Source of the DNA: Robertmurraya_A mangrovi
GTDB taxonomy: Bacteria > Bacillota > Bacilli > Bacillales > Cytobacillaceae
Direction of reading: 5' to 3'
NCBI RefSeq assembly: GCF_034427655.1
Contig: NZ_JAXOFX010000003.1
Coordinates: forward strand, 186,001 to 250,000
Length of the DNA: 64,000 nucleotides
Shown here: piece after piece, positions 26,343 to 35,275 of the stretch
Numbering within the stretch: the stretch's first letter is position 1
Layout of the letters: each line of letters begins with the position of its first letter
Program-made: the position numbers and the translations under genes
The notes under the pieces: generated by a model
Told to the model about the DNA's origin: nothing
The model's input: only the letters and a program-made list of their open reading frames with translations
Database searches by the model: none

Positions 26343-26891
26343 ATGATAGGCTGGTTTATTCTTGCATGTGAGATTGGTTTTTGGATATTTGTTTTAGCAG
26401 GATTGGTAGCGAGATATATTTTTAAACAAGTGAAATTAAGTACTTTTCTACTTTTGTGTACTCCAGTCATTGATTTGTTTCTGATAATTGCTACAGTGAT
26501 TGATTTAAAGAACGGAGCAACTGCAACCTTTTTCCATGGAGTTGCTGCCTATTATATTGGGATGACCATTGCATTTGGAAAACGAATGATTCAGTGGGCA
26601 GATGTTCGATTTGCTTATAAGTTTGCAAATGGTCCAAAACCGCCAGAGAAAATAAAGCATGGAAGAGAACATGCAAAAAGAGAAAGACAGGGCTGGTATC
26701 GACACGCCTTAGGCTGGGTTGTAGGTAATGTCATGCTCTTAAGTATGATCCTAATTGTAGGAGATAAGGAACGAACTGAGGAGCTTTTCAATGTAATGTC
26801 ACTATGGGCTCTCATTTTGGCAGTTGATTTCATCGTAAGCTTTAGCTACACTCTTTTTCCGAAAAAAGAAACCGTCCGTTTGAAGGGATAA
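26343..26891 (+). CDS. Integral membrane protein of unknown function
   Basis: A 182-residue protein starting at ATG 26343 after GGGGAG; a frame extended back to 26238 would overlap the TetR gene. Four to five hydrophobic segments: about 2-24, 31-48, 52-72, 118-136 and 146-166, with a basic loop KPPEKIKHGREHAKRERQG between them (about 98-116). I do not recognise the family. It is divergent from the TetR-permease operon and 26 nt upstream of a lipoprotein gene with which it may be co-transcribed. Confidence 0.8.
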   Translation: MIGWFILACEIGFWIFVLAGLVARYIFKQVKLSTFLLLCTPVIDLFLIIATVIDLKNGATATFFHGVAAYYIGMTIAFGKRMIQWADVRFAYKFANGPKPPEKIKHGREHAKRERQGWYRHALGWVVGNVMLLSMILIVGDKERTEELFNVMSLWALILAVDFIVSFSYTLFPKKETVRLKG

Positions 26892-26917
26892 AGGCATGTT
26901 GGGAGGAGGGGAGTTAG

Positions 26918-27418
26918 GTGAACATGAGGAATGGCATAGCTTTTATCCTTATCATAGTTATGACTATTTTATTGGTGGGCTGTAAACATTTAGAACCAAA
27001 CATCACTTTTACCGCACAAGTGTTAAATCTAAGTGAAGAGGAATATAAGTCTGTTGGTACAAAAGGAATTGAAAATCCTACTATAGATGATTTTAAAAAG
27101 ATGATAATAAATTTTGAAATGAATGCAGAAGGGATAGAGGAGAGAAAAATTAAAGTACCTGACGAGTATACTTGGAACGAAATGATTAACTCTCTAGGTG
27201 ATGGACGATTCATGTTTGGTAACTGGACTGAGCAACTCTCGGACGAACGAAGGGACGCTAAATATAGTCGAGAAATCGTGTTATATTCAAAAGGATTAAC
27301 AGAACAAGAAATCAGGGACGCATTCGGAATGGCCATTTTTGAAATATCCTACTCTTCTAAAGAGGGAGAAGAATTTAACCAGGTATTCATAGTCAGTGAA
27401 CAAATGGAATTTGAATAG
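26918..27418 (+). CDS. Putative lipoprotein of unknown function
   Basis: A 166-residue predicted lipoprotein. A strong GAGGAGGGGAG site precedes GTG 26918 (ATG 26924 is possible). Signal peptide with lipobox LLVGC, Cys22, then a mature domain rich in Glu and Lys with no transmembrane segment. No family recognised; a likely small extracytoplasmic mixed alpha/beta domain. Followed by a strong terminator. Confidence 0.78.
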   Translation: MNMRNGIAFILIIVMTILLVGCKHLEPNITFTAQVLNLSEEEYKSVGTKGIENPTIDDFKKMIINFEMNAEGIEERKIKVPDEYTWNEMINSLGDGRFMFGNWTEQLSDERRDAKYSREIVLYSKGLTEQEIRDAFGMAIFEISYSSKEGEEFNQVFIVSEQMEFE

Positions 27419-27444
27419 TTTATATGAAACTAATAAATTTGTAT

Positions 27445-27478
27445 GCACTTTAACTTAGAATTGTTAAAGTGCTTTTTT
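27445..27478 (+). terminator. Terminator of the lipoprotein gene
   Basis: Ten-bp stem GCACTTTAAC (27445-27454) with complement 27463-27472 followed by six T. Confidence 0.88.
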
Positions 27479-27613
27479 ATGCAATCAAACTAGCTTATTA
27501 TTAGGGATGGAAAAAATCGGATTTAGAAATTTATTATATTTTTTAAAACTATTTACATGTTAATTACGAATACATATTTGAGAGGCTAGCCTAGCAAGAA
27601 AGAAGCGTGAAAT

Positions 27614-28186
27614 ATGAAGGATGAGCTTAAGTGGATTCAATTAATCAAGAAAAAGGGTAGTCAGGAAGCTGCCAATCAATTGGTGTCCTCCTATTACAAA
27701 GAAATCTATGCTTATGTCTATAAACAAACGTTAAATAAAGAGCTTTCCATGGATTTAACGCAAGAAATTTTTATTAGCATGCTACATTCCATTCAGCATT
27801 TTGATGAATCTAAGTCCTCGTTTAAAACTTGGATATACAGAATTGCAACAAATAGAGTCATTGATTGGTATCGATCCAAAAATTATAAAAGTGATCGCCT
27901 CACTGAATCGATTGAAGATTATGAAGTAGAGAGTGAAGAAGATTTTACTCTTTCCATTGAACGGAAAGAAGAGGTGGAGAAGATAACGGAAGTGGTTAGC
28001 AAGTTAGATACTTTCACCCAACAAATATTCCGTCTAAAACTTTTTGCTGAATACACCTTTAACGAAATTTCTAGTATACTGCAGCTGCCAGAAGCAACGA
28101 TTAAAACGAAATATTACTCGATGCTAAAGAGAGTTAAATCAACCATTGAGGAGGATAACCATGCAAAAAGAAAAGCTTCCAATTGA
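27614..28186 (+). CDS. ECF-type RNA polymerase sigma factor (ABC-linked)
   Basis: A 190-residue sigma-70 family ECF factor. Region 2 is AYVYKQTLNKELSMDLTQEIFISMLHSIQHFDESKSSFKTWIYRIATNRVIDWYR (residues about 33-88, quoted in pieces) and region 4 is IFRLKLFAEYTFNEISSILQLPEATIKTKYYSMLKRVK (about 140-177). It opens a five-gene operon with a membrane protein, one ABC ATPase and two ABC permeases. The arrangement resembles B. subtilis sigY-yxlCDEFG, where the sigma factor is held by operon-encoded membrane proteins; that parallel is inference. Confidence 0.93.
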   Translation: MKDELKWIQLIKKKGSQEAANQLVSSYYKEIYAYVYKQTLNKELSMDLTQEIFISMLHSIQHFDESKSSFKTWIYRIATNRVIDWYRSKNYKSDRLTESIEDYEVESEEDFTLSIERKEEVEKITEVVSKLDTFTQQIFRLKLFAEYTFNEISSILQLPEATIKTKYYSMLKRVKSTIEEDNHAKRKASN

Positions 28187-28922
28187 CTTCCCGGATGATT
28201 TAACCATCCAAAATCAAATTCAATTGATTGTAGCGAAGGGTGTAAAACCAGTGGAATCCTTCCCTACATATTTAATGAACATGTACAAACAACTAGGCTT
28301 TAAATACCTATTTCGTGATGTAACTGAAATCCTATTCTTTTTACTATTGGCTACTGTTGTTCTACTTTTTACTGGCTTACAAGGTTTTGACCAAAGAGAA
28401 TTGATCGAAGGAAGTGCCTACACTTATATCTTTATCTTTTCACCGATTGTGTACTTTTCAATGGCATTCTTATTCTTTATCAATCTTAGAAACAAAAGCA
28501 CCTTTGAGGTCGAGATGGTGTGTAAATACAATTTGTATCAACTAGCCGCATTCCGAATGCTTGTATTTAGTGTCGTCTCTGTCTTGATTAATACAGTTGT
28601 CCTCAGTTTCATGTTTGCTGTACATCCAGATTTAAATATCATAAATGCATTAATGATCTCAATTACATCGTTAAGTATTTCAGCTACTTTATTCTTATAT
28701 GTCTTCATGAAGAGCCGTTCACAGGTAAAGAGAATCGCAGTCATGATTGGATGGGTAGGGATTAATATCATGTTAAGTATCTTTAGTGGACCCTTTTATA
28801 CCATTGTTTTAAGCCACATACCGTTTATTGTTCACCTAATGATTATATTAACTTGTGGTTACTTCTACATGAAAAATTTAAAAAATCTAATTTTCTATCG
28901 AGATCCAGAAGGAGTGTTATAA
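28161..28922 (+). CDS. Membrane protein, candidate anti-sigma factor
   Basis: A 253-residue protein starting at ATG 28161 after GAGGAGG and overlapping the sigma gene by 26 nt. The first 60 residues are cytoplasmic and charged (KLPIDFPDDLTIQNQIQLIVAKG), followed by six hydrophobic segments (about 63-80, 95-115, 135-157, 165-182, 195-213, 220-236). The overlap with the sigma gene and the soluble N-terminus plus membrane part fit an anti-sigma role. No HATPase or zinc-binding anti-sigma motif is visible. Confidence 0.8.
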   Translation: MQKEKLPIDFPDDLTIQNQIQLIVAKGVKPVESFPTYLMNMYKQLGFKYLFRDVTEILFFLLLATVVLLFTGLQGFDQRELIEGSAYTYIFIFSPIVYFSMAFLFFINLRNKSTFEVEMVCKYNLYQLAAFRMLVFSVVSVLINTVVLSFMFAVHPDLNIINALMISITSLSISATLFLYVFMKSRSQVKRIAVMIGWVGINIMLSIFSGPFYTIVLSHIPFIVHLMIILTCGYFYMKNLKNLIFYRDPEGVL

Positions 28923-29801
28923 ATGTTAGTCGTGAAAAATGTAACGAAAAACTTTGGAAGCTTTTGTGCTCTTAAAGATATTAATTTGGAATTCTCTAAT
29001 GGAGTCTACGGGTTGCTAGCACCAAACGGAGCTGGTAAGACTACCTTAATAAAAATGCTAAGTACCTTAATTTTTCCGACAAAAGGAGAAATTCTCTATA
29101 ATGGGTCAAACATTATTGAAATGGATGAGCAGTATCGAGACTTATTAGGATACTTGCCACAAGATTTCGGGTTTTATAACAACTATAGTCCAACTCAATA
29201 TCTTCTTTATATTGCTGCTTTAAAAGGTATCGACAAAAAGAAAGCAAAAGATCGTGTAGAAGAGCTACTTAAATTGGTAGCATTAGAGGATGTAAAAGGA
29301 AAGAAAATGAAAAAGTTCTCTGGTGGAATGATTCAGCGAGTGGGAATTGCTCAGGCGATGTTAAACGATCCGAAAATTTTGATACTTGATGAACCAACAG
29401 CGGGACTAGATCCAAAAGAGAGGGTCAGATTTAGAAACTTATTAACAGACTTAGCAAGAGACCGAATTGTTATCCTTTCCACACACATCGTGTCAGACGT
29501 TGAGTCCATTGCGAATGAAATCGTCATGATAAAGGATCAACAGCTTTTATATAAAGATACCATTCAAAATATATGCCAAATGATTGAAGGGATGGTTTAT
29601 GAAACCTATATAGACTACCCTGAAGCAGCAAGTTTTCGTAAACAATATTTCTCATTGTCAGAGAAACAAGAGGGGAATTCTTTAAAACTACGATTTATTT
29701 CTAAGACTAGTCCAAATACAGCGTGGAATTCGGTTTCACCTAGCCTAGAAGATGTATTTCTATATATCTATCAAGACATGGTGACGGATGATGTTCTATG
29801 A
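28923..29801 (+). CDS. ABC transporter ATP-binding protein
   Basis: A 292-residue ABC ATPase of the CcmA/BcrA-like export class. Walker A is APNGAGKTT, unusual only in Ala-Pro where Gly-Pro is common; Q-loop YLPQDFGFYNNYSP; signature FSGGMIQRVGIAQ; Walker B ILILDEPTAGLDP; switch His in LSTHIVSD. A C-terminal extension of about 85 residues follows. Starts immediately after the membrane protein and overlaps the next gene by 4 nt. With the two 380-420 residue permeases downstream it probably forms an exporter or membrane-stress ABC system. Confidence 0.93.
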   Translation: MLVVKNVTKNFGSFCALKDINLEFSNGVYGLLAPNGAGKTTLIKMLSTLIFPTKGEILYNGSNIIEMDEQYRDLLGYLPQDFGFYNNYSPTQYLLYIAALKGIDKKKAKDRVEELLKLVALEDVKGKKMKKFSGGMIQRVGIAQAMLNDPKILILDEPTAGLDPKERVRFRNLLTDLARDRIVILSTHIVSDVESIANEIVMIKDQQLLYKDTIQNICQMIEGMVYETYIDYPEAASFRKQYFSLSEKQEGNSLKLRFISKTSPNTAWNSVSPSLEDVFLYIYQDMVTDDVL

Positions 29802-31063
29802 ACATAAAAGTTTTTGAACTAAAAAAAGTGTTCTCCGCTCCTATTATTCTTACACTAATGATATTGTTTATCGGGTTTAATTCCTTTTTAATGTATGAAC
29901 ACTCCTTTGTACGAAAGGATCTTGCTATCATCAATAAACTGATTGACCGTTTTGGTTATCAAATAGATGACAAGATGGAAACTGAATTTGTTCAGTTTTA
30001 TCAGGACCAATTAAGAAAGGTGAATGAATTAACATCAGAGAAATTCAAAACAACCTTCCAAGATGGAACCGAATTAACACAGTATTTTAACGTCAATTAT
30101 GAAAAAATAAATACTTTTTCGGAGTTGGAACTCAATCTTATTTCTCAGTTGCTCATTACAGAATCTTATTTAGGCATGATTCAAGGAATTGATGAGTCTT
30201 ACAGGAAGATGGATATGCTTGAGGTGGCTGAGACTCAAATTAAAATGCATCGGATATCGGGGTCAGCCGTAGAGACGGTTCGGAACCAATATAAGAAACT
30301 AGATGTTAGGTTCAAGGAAATGATTGAAAATGAAGAACATAAGAATTTATTTTTCCTAGGTACAGCTTACCGAATGCACTCTTTACTATTCAAGGATTTA
30401 TTTCGATTCATTCTCTTTGAGTTAATGATTTTAGTGGTTTTAATGACTGGATTTATACAAAACTACGAATTTGAAAACCGAACTCATCATGTCACTTACT
30501 CGACTAAAAGAGGAAGAAAACTAATTCGAGATAAGTTTACAGTATCCATTTTATCGTCAATGATTGTCACAACGATTATTGTAGGGACGACATTGTTCCT
30601 CTACTTCCTTGTGTTTGATTATTCAAAAGTTTGGAATGTACCCATTAGTAGCGCTTTTAACACCGAATATAATAAACCTTATATATCCTGGTGGGACTTA
30701 TCCGTCTTAGAGTATTTATTGTGGTCTGTTGTATTAATATACATTTGTCAGATTTTATTTGTTGCTATGACCTTTGTTATTACAAACTTTATTAAAAATA
30801 GTTATATAGTATTTTGTATGTTTATGATTGTTTTAGGTCTATCTATTATGATTCCAACAATAATCGAACCGAATTCAAGTCTTATTTTTATCGCTCACTT
30901 CACACCGTTTTCATTAATATTAAACCCATTTCTATGGTTTATGGAAAGTGGGGCATTCACTACCTTTAAATATTACGAATATGGAACGGTTATGATTTGG
31001 ACGGTGTTGCTATCTATTCTATGCTTTTTGGTAATGAAAAGTTTTAATAGGCAAAGTTTATAA
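29798..31063 (+). CDS. ABC transporter permease, first of pair
   Basis: A 421-residue ABC-2-like membrane subunit. One N-terminal membrane segment (about 14-34), a long extracytoplasmic domain of roughly 165 residues, then five to six membrane segments from about 205 to the C-terminus. Overlaps the ATPase stop by 4 nt. The same overall plan occurs in the next gene, so these are likely partners in a heterodimeric permease. Substrate unknown. Confidence 0.85.
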   Translation: MNIKVFELKKVFSAPIILTLMILFIGFNSFLMYEHSFVRKDLAIINKLIDRFGYQIDDKMETEFVQFYQDQLRKVNELTSEKFKTTFQDGTELTQYFNVNYEKINTFSELELNLISQLLITESYLGMIQGIDESYRKMDMLEVAETQIKMHRISGSAVETVRNQYKKLDVRFKEMIENEEHKNLFFLGTAYRMHSLLFKDLFRFILFELMILVVLMTGFIQNYEFENRTHHVTYSTKRGRKLIRDKFTVSILSSMIVTTIIVGTTLFLYFLVFDYSKVWNVPISSAFNTEYNKPYISWWDLSVLEYLLWSVVLIYICQILFVAMTFVITNFIKNSYIVFCMFMIVLGLSIMIPTIIEPNSSLIFIAHFTPFSLILNPFLWFMESGAFTTFKYYEYGTVMIWTVLLSILCFLVMKSFNRQSL

Positions 31064-31153
31064 TTGGCTTATACACTCAACGGAAAAATCGGCTATTTAT
31101 ACCAATGAAAACAATCATTATGAAAACAGCTATAAATGAAGGAGATTCATAAC

Positions 31154-32299
31154 ATGAACGTACTTTTACATGAATTAAGAAAAATATTTAATTGGAAGAT
31201 TGTCCTCATCATCGCCACTTTAAGCTTTATCATGTATCAGCTATTTCTAAGTTTTCACATTACTCATTTTCCAAATGGAAGGCCAGACTTAGATATTTAC
31301 CGAGTAACAACGAAAATGATAGAGGACTATGGTCATACCCTAGAAGATGAGGAGTACTTAGACTTTAAGGGAATATACAACGAAAGAGTAAAAGAGGCTG
31401 ATCAATTACTTCAAGGAAGAGAAGATTTTAAAAACACTGGTATAAAAACGTATGAAGAATTTAGCTCTATTGATATAGAAACGAATGAAAATATTAAGAA
31501 ACTTTCTGATAAAATTATGTTCGAAGAGAAAGTGGATTTATTCTGGGAATTACAAGCAAGAGAATACCTAATTGAAAATATAGACTTTTCCATGGAAAGT
31601 GAAACATTAGGCATTAACCCAATTAATCAAGCCCAATTAGAGCAGATTAAAGAATTAAAGGAAAGTGGGACAATGAAATCCATATTTCCAACTAATATTT
31701 TTGACAATTACAATCAATTAATTGTCAATGAAACTACACTTATTCTTTTAAGCATCATGGTCATGACAACACCCATTTTTTTACGAGATAAAAGGAAGAA
31801 ACTAGAGTATTTACAATACACATCAAAAATTGGGCGCTCCTTATTTAATAAAAAATTAGTTGCTAGTTTATTAGCATCCTTTATCATAATTTCTGTTCAG
31901 TTAATTATCTTCTTCACAATATATAGTCAAAATAACACCAATATGTTTTTTTCTTCTAAAATTAATTCAAATATGAATTTTTATGAATATTGGATGAATA
32001 TAACATTTGGGCAATATATCATTTTAACCGTTTTAGCCATTTATGTTCTTGGACTGATGACAACACTAATCGTTGCGTATTTATCGAGAGTAACACCAAA
32101 TTATATAACAGTAATAGGAGCTCAAGTTCCCCTAGCATTCCTAATCGTAGGTGTGCTGTACAAGTACATGATAGATTTAATGGGGCATATGCATATACCG
32201 AAGTTCGTCACCCCAACGAGCTATATCGCTTTGGTTAGTTTAACAATGGTCGTTATATTCTTAAGAATGAGGAAGGAAAAGAGAGTGGATATCCTTTAG
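31154..32299 (+). CDS. ABC transporter permease, second of pair
   Basis: A 381-residue membrane protein starting at ATG 31154 (AAGGAGATT upstream). Same architecture as the preceding permease: an N-terminal membrane segment (WKIVLIIATLSFIMYQLFL), a large extracytoplasmic helical domain, then about five membrane segments, and conserved words such as LQYTSKIGRSLFNKKLVASLLASF corresponding to VTYSTKRGRKLIRDKF in its partner (here quoted in part). It is 90 nt downstream, the only sizeable gap in the operon, and is followed by a terminator. Confidence 0.85.
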   Translation: MNVLLHELRKIFNWKIVLIIATLSFIMYQLFLSFHITHFPNGRPDLDIYRVTTKMIEDYGHTLEDEEYLDFKGIYNERVKEADQLLQGREDFKNTGIKTYEEFSSIDIETNENIKKLSDKIMFEEKVDLFWELQAREYLIENIDFSMESETLGINPINQAQLEQIKELKESGTMKSIFPTNIFDNYNQLIVNETTLILLSIMVMTTPIFLRDKRKKLEYLQYTSKIGRSLFNKKLVASLLASFIIISVQLIIFFTIYSQNNTNMFFSSKINSNMNFYEYWMNITFGQYIILTVLAIYVLGLMTTLIVAYLSRVTPNYITVIGAQVPLAFLIVGVLYKYMIDLMGHMHIPKFVTPTSYIALVSLTMVVIFLRMRKEKRVDIL

Positions 32300-32307
32300 T
32301 CCTTCAG

Positions 32308-32340
32308 AAAGCCAGTTACAATTGCTGTAAACTGGCTTTT
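32308..32340. terminator. Terminator between sigma-ABC operon and MocR gene
   Basis: AAAGCCAGTTACA (from 32308) pairs with 32325-32338 with one bulged A, followed by TT and an AT-rich tract. Serves the plus-strand operon and probably the convergent MocR gene. Confidence 0.8.
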
Positions 32341-32345
32341 GAATT

Positions 32346-33743
32346 TTATCCACTAAAGCTAACCATAGCTTCTTTGATCCTTCTGACACCTTCTTCAATT
32401 ACCTCAACTGACAAACTTCCATATCCTAACACAATTTTATTTTCGTGCGAACCCTTTAGTAAGGAATACTGTTCAGCGGAATAGATTTTTACACCATGCT
32501 TACAAACCCAATCTATTATTTGTTGGGTAAAAGAGACATTTGGAAACTCCGCAACTAAATGCATGCCAGCCGCATGTCCTAAAATAGTACAACCGGGAAA
32601 GTGTCTTTTTAAACTATTCACGAGAGCTTCTCGTCTTTGTTTGTATATTCTCTTCATTTTTCGAATATGTCGATCTAAGTAGCCTTCTCTGATGAAACGT
32701 GTAAGAATTAACTGTTCAAGAGATGGATGGTGTCGGTCCGTATACCATTTTAACTTTTTAAACTCATCAACTAGTCCAGTTGGTAAGACGATATATCCAA
32801 TCCTTAGAGCAGGGGATAAAATTTTACTAAAGGTGCCAACGTAAATCACTCTTTCAGGATCTAGCCCTTGAACCGAGTGGACAGGTGTTCCCTCATATGT
32901 AAATTCACTATCATAATCATCTTCAACAATATAGCTGTTACATCTTCTAGCATACTCGATTAATTGAATTCTTCTTTGAATAGTAAGGGTCACACCCATT
33001 GGAAATTGATGAGAAGGTAGGACGAAAACAAATCCTGGTGGGCTCTCTTCTGATAAAAACTCAGGTTGAATTCCTTTATCGTCTACCGGAATGGGACATA
33101 AATGGGCTCCACGATAAGAGAAAATGGTCCGCATTTCATCTGTCACGGGGTCTTCAACCGCTACGTTTTGATTGTCTCTCATTAATATTTCCGTAATTAA
33201 GGACAAAGCTTGAGTAGCTCCAGAGGTTATCATAATTTGATGTGGCTGACACACGACTCCCCTTGAACGCAAAATGTATCTAGAAATTTCTTCTTTTAAT
33301 TCTGGGAGACCATCAGAAGATTGATAGCCGAAAATCATATCAGGCACATCAAAGCAAATGTCCTTCGCGAGCCTTCCCCAAGTTTTTCGAGGAAAATGAT
33401 CCATCGCTGGAGTGGCTGCTCTAAAGTCAATGATATCTTGATTTTTGTTATGTATGAACTCTTCCTTTTGTAGAGATTCTTTGGAACCACTAGTTTGAAA
33501 AAGAGAACCAGGTGCCACAAATGTACCAGCTCTCGGGCGAACGATTAAATAACCTTCTGCAACTAGCTGATCATAAACCTCAAGAACAATATTCCGGGAA
33601 ACGCCAAGTGATGAAGCTAGCTCTCTAGTAGAAGGGAGTTTTTCATCTTTTTTCATATCTCCGTTTAATATAAACTGCCTCAACTGCTCATATACCTGCT
33701 GTGTTAACGTTTTATCATTTGATCGATCAATCTGAAACCACAT
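32346..33743 (-). CDS. MocR/PdxR-type GntR-aminotransferase regulator
   Basis: A 465-residue fusion regulator: GntR winged helix at residues about 1-75 (FQIDRSNDKTLTQQVYEQLRQFIL..LPSTRELASSLGVSRNIVLEVYDQLVAEGYL) and a fold-type I aminotransferase-like domain with the PLP-binding Lys in YVGTFSKILSPALRIGY (near residue 295). ATG 33743 lies 4-5 nt after AGGAGGT; a frame extended to 33812 is not needed. MocR proteins use PLP or PLP-amino acid adducts as effector and usually regulate the divergent gene, here an aspartate/glutamate-type racemase. Three TGG..TATA half-sites lie between them. Confidence 0.92.
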   Translation of the reverse strand: MWFQIDRSNDKTLTQQVYEQLRQFILNGDMKKDEKLPSTRELASSLGVSRNIVLEVYDQLVAEGYLIVRPRAGTFVAPGSLFQTSGSKESLQKEEFIHNKNQDIIDFRAATPAMDHFPRKTWGRLAKDICFDVPDMIFGYQSSDGLPELKEEISRYILRSRGVVCQPHQIMITSGATQALSLITEILMRDNQNVAVEDPVTDEMRTIFSYRGAHLCPIPVDDKGIQPEFLSEESPPGFVFVLPSHQFPMGVTLTIQRRIQLIEYARRCNSYIVEDDYDSEFTYEGTPVHSVQGLDPERVIYVGTFSKILSPALRIGYIVLPTGLVDEFKKLKWYTDRHHPSLEQLILTRFIREGYLDRHIRKMKRIYKQRREALVNSLKRHFPGCTILGHAAGMHLVAEFPNVSFTQQIIDWVCKHGVKIYSAEQYSLLKGSHENKIVLGYGSLSVEVIEEGVRRIKEAMVSFSG

Positions 33744-33760
33744 ATAACCTCCTGTTAATC

Positions 33761-33803
33761 TGGTACTATAAAAATTAATTATTTTTGGACCTATATAAGA
33801 CCA
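33761..33803. promoter_or_regulatory. MocR half-site cluster
   Basis: Three related decamers lie in the divergent region: TGGTACTATA (33761, plus), TGGACCTATA (33786, plus) and TGGTCTTATA (33803-33794, minus). The last two overlap as an inverted repeat 33786-33803 (TGGACC..GACCA). Direct and inverted half-sites at this location are expected for a MocR-type regulator controlling itself and the racemase; assignment is inferred. Confidence 0.6.
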
Positions 33804-33847
33804 GTATAACATGATAACTTAGTTTTATAGACAAGGAGGAGTAGGAT

Positions 33848-34558
33848 ATGAAAACAATTGGATTAATTGGTGGTTTAAGTTGGGAATCAACAAGTGTTTA
33901 TTATTCTTATATCAATCAGTATGTTCAACAACAATTAGGAGGATTGAATTCGGCGAAATGTATCATTCATTCTTTTAATTTTGAAGAAATTGCTCTATTG
34001 CAACGGGAGGGTAGATGGGAAGAAGCGACAGATAGAATGGTAGAAGCTGCAAAGGGTTTAGAAAATGCTGGAGCAGAGCTGATCATAATCTGTACGAATA
34101 CGATGCACTTAATGGCAGATGAAGTACAACAAGCCTGTAAAGTACCTTTAGTTCATATCGTGGATTGTGTAGTAGAAGCAATCAAAGAACAAAATATATC
34201 AAAAGTGGGCCTACTCGGAACCAAGTTTACAATGGAACAACCTTTTTATAAGGAACTATTGAACAAGGAAAGAATTGAAGTAATTACACCAAATGTTGAC
34301 GATCGACAAATCGTTCATGATGTTATTTATGATGAGTTATGTAAAGGTGAAATTAGAGAAGAGTCTAGGCAGGAGTATTTAAAAATAATTGAGAAACTAA
34401 TCAAAGAAGGTGCAGAGGGAATTATTCTTGGATGTACAGAGATTCCACTTTTAATCAGTCAGAAGGATACGCAAATACCGTTGTTTGATACGACTAAGAT
34501 TCATGCGACTAAAGTAGCCGAAATCGCGTTAGAAAGCTTAGTGGTGAGAAATGAATGA
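33848..34558 (+). CDS. Aspartate/glutamate racemase family protein
   Basis: A 236-residue cofactor-independent amino-acid racemase of the Asp/Glu family (RacX/YgeA-like). It starts KTIGLIGGLSWESTSVYYSYINQYV after GGAGGAG, and both catalytic cysteines are visible: CTNTMH near residue 84 and GCTEIPLL near 198. Expected to interconvert L and D forms of a broad set of amino acids. It is divergent from the MocR regulator, which suggests induction by an amino acid or PLP state. Terminator follows. Confidence 0.92.
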   Translation: MKTIGLIGGLSWESTSVYYSYINQYVQQQLGGLNSAKCIIHSFNFEEIALLQREGRWEEATDRMVEAAKGLENAGAELIIICTNTMHLMADEVQQACKVPLVHIVDCVVEAIKEQNISKVGLLGTKFTMEQPFYKELLNKERIEVITPNVDDRQIVHDVIYDELCKGEIREESRQEYLKIIEKLIKEGAEGIILGCTEIPLLISQKDTQIPLFDTTKIHATKVAEIALESLVVRNE

Positions 34559-34561
34559 GTG

Positions 34562-34588
34562 AGAGAAGTCACCAAGACTTCTCTTATT
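34562..34588 (+). terminator. Terminator of the racemase gene
   Basis: AGAGAAGTC (34562-34570) pairs with 34576-34584 and is followed by TATTTG. Short T tract, moderate strength. Confidence 0.7.
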
Positions 34589-34636
34589 TGATTTGAAGGA
34601 AAGGATTTACATAACTAGAAAATTGCTATATTCTAT

Positions 34637-34660
34637 AAATAACTGACTGATTAGTTATTT
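34637..34660. promoter_or_regulatory. TetR-type operator candidate
   Basis: AAATAACT (34637-34644) and AGTTATTT (34653-34660) form an inverted repeat around GACTGATT, 21 nt upstream of a TetR gene. Size and position fit autoregulation of the TetR-hydrolase operon. Confidence 0.65.
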
Positions 34661-34681
34661 ATTAATGTGTGAGGTAAAAAT

Positions 34682-35275
34682 ATGCCTAGAGTGAAATCCC
34701 CAGAAACGGAAAACAACATATTAAAAGCAGCCATTGAGTGTTTTAGTCAAGAAGGGTTTACGAAAACAACGATTAGTAGCATCGCAAAAAAAGCTGGAAT
34801 TAGCCATGCAACCGTATTTTTATATTTTAGTAGCAAAGAGGATTTGTTTGAAAAAGCCGTTATTGGTCCACAACACTGGTTTTATGAAAAGCAGGTTGGA
34901 CTCATTCAATCGACTACAGGTAATTCACTAGAACAACTCTCGCAAATGGTACATTTACATGTGGATTTTTATATGAAACAAGCAGATTACTTAAGACTCG
35001 TTCAGTATGTGTTCGGGCAAAAAGAGAGATTTCGTTCTATTGTGAATCAAATTTACTCTTATACCGACCAATATATTGATGTTCTGGAGGAAGTTGTGAA
35101 AAAGGTTCAGGAAGAGGGGATGATTCATAATGATCAAGTCCGCCTCACATGTTGGTCTTATTTTTCCTTCTTAAATGGAATTAGTCTCACCTTTAATGAA
35201 AATGTCTCAAGTGAACAGATGAATCAATTTAAAGTTAGTGCAGAAAGAATTTTAGGAATAGGAATGAGAACATGA
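34682..35275 (+). CDS. TetR family transcriptional regulator
   Basis: A 197-residue TetR regulator with helix-turn-helix AAIECFSQEGFTKTTISSIAKKAGISHATVFLYFSSKEDLFEKAV (about residues 17-61, quoted in part). The C-terminal ligand domain is generic. GAGGT precedes ATG 34682. Its stop overlaps the start of the serine hydrolase gene (ATGA), so both are on one transcript, probably repressed through the inverted repeat upstream. Confidence 0.9.
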   Translation: MPRVKSPETENNILKAAIECFSQEGFTKTTISSIAKKAGISHATVFLYFSSKEDLFEKAVIGPQHWFYEKQVGLIQSTTGNSLEQLSQMVHLHVDFYMKQADYLRLVQYVFGQKERFRSIVNQIYSYTDQYIDVLEEVVKKVQEEGMIHNDQVRLTCWSYFSFLNGISLTFNENVSSEQMNQFKVSAERILGIGMRT

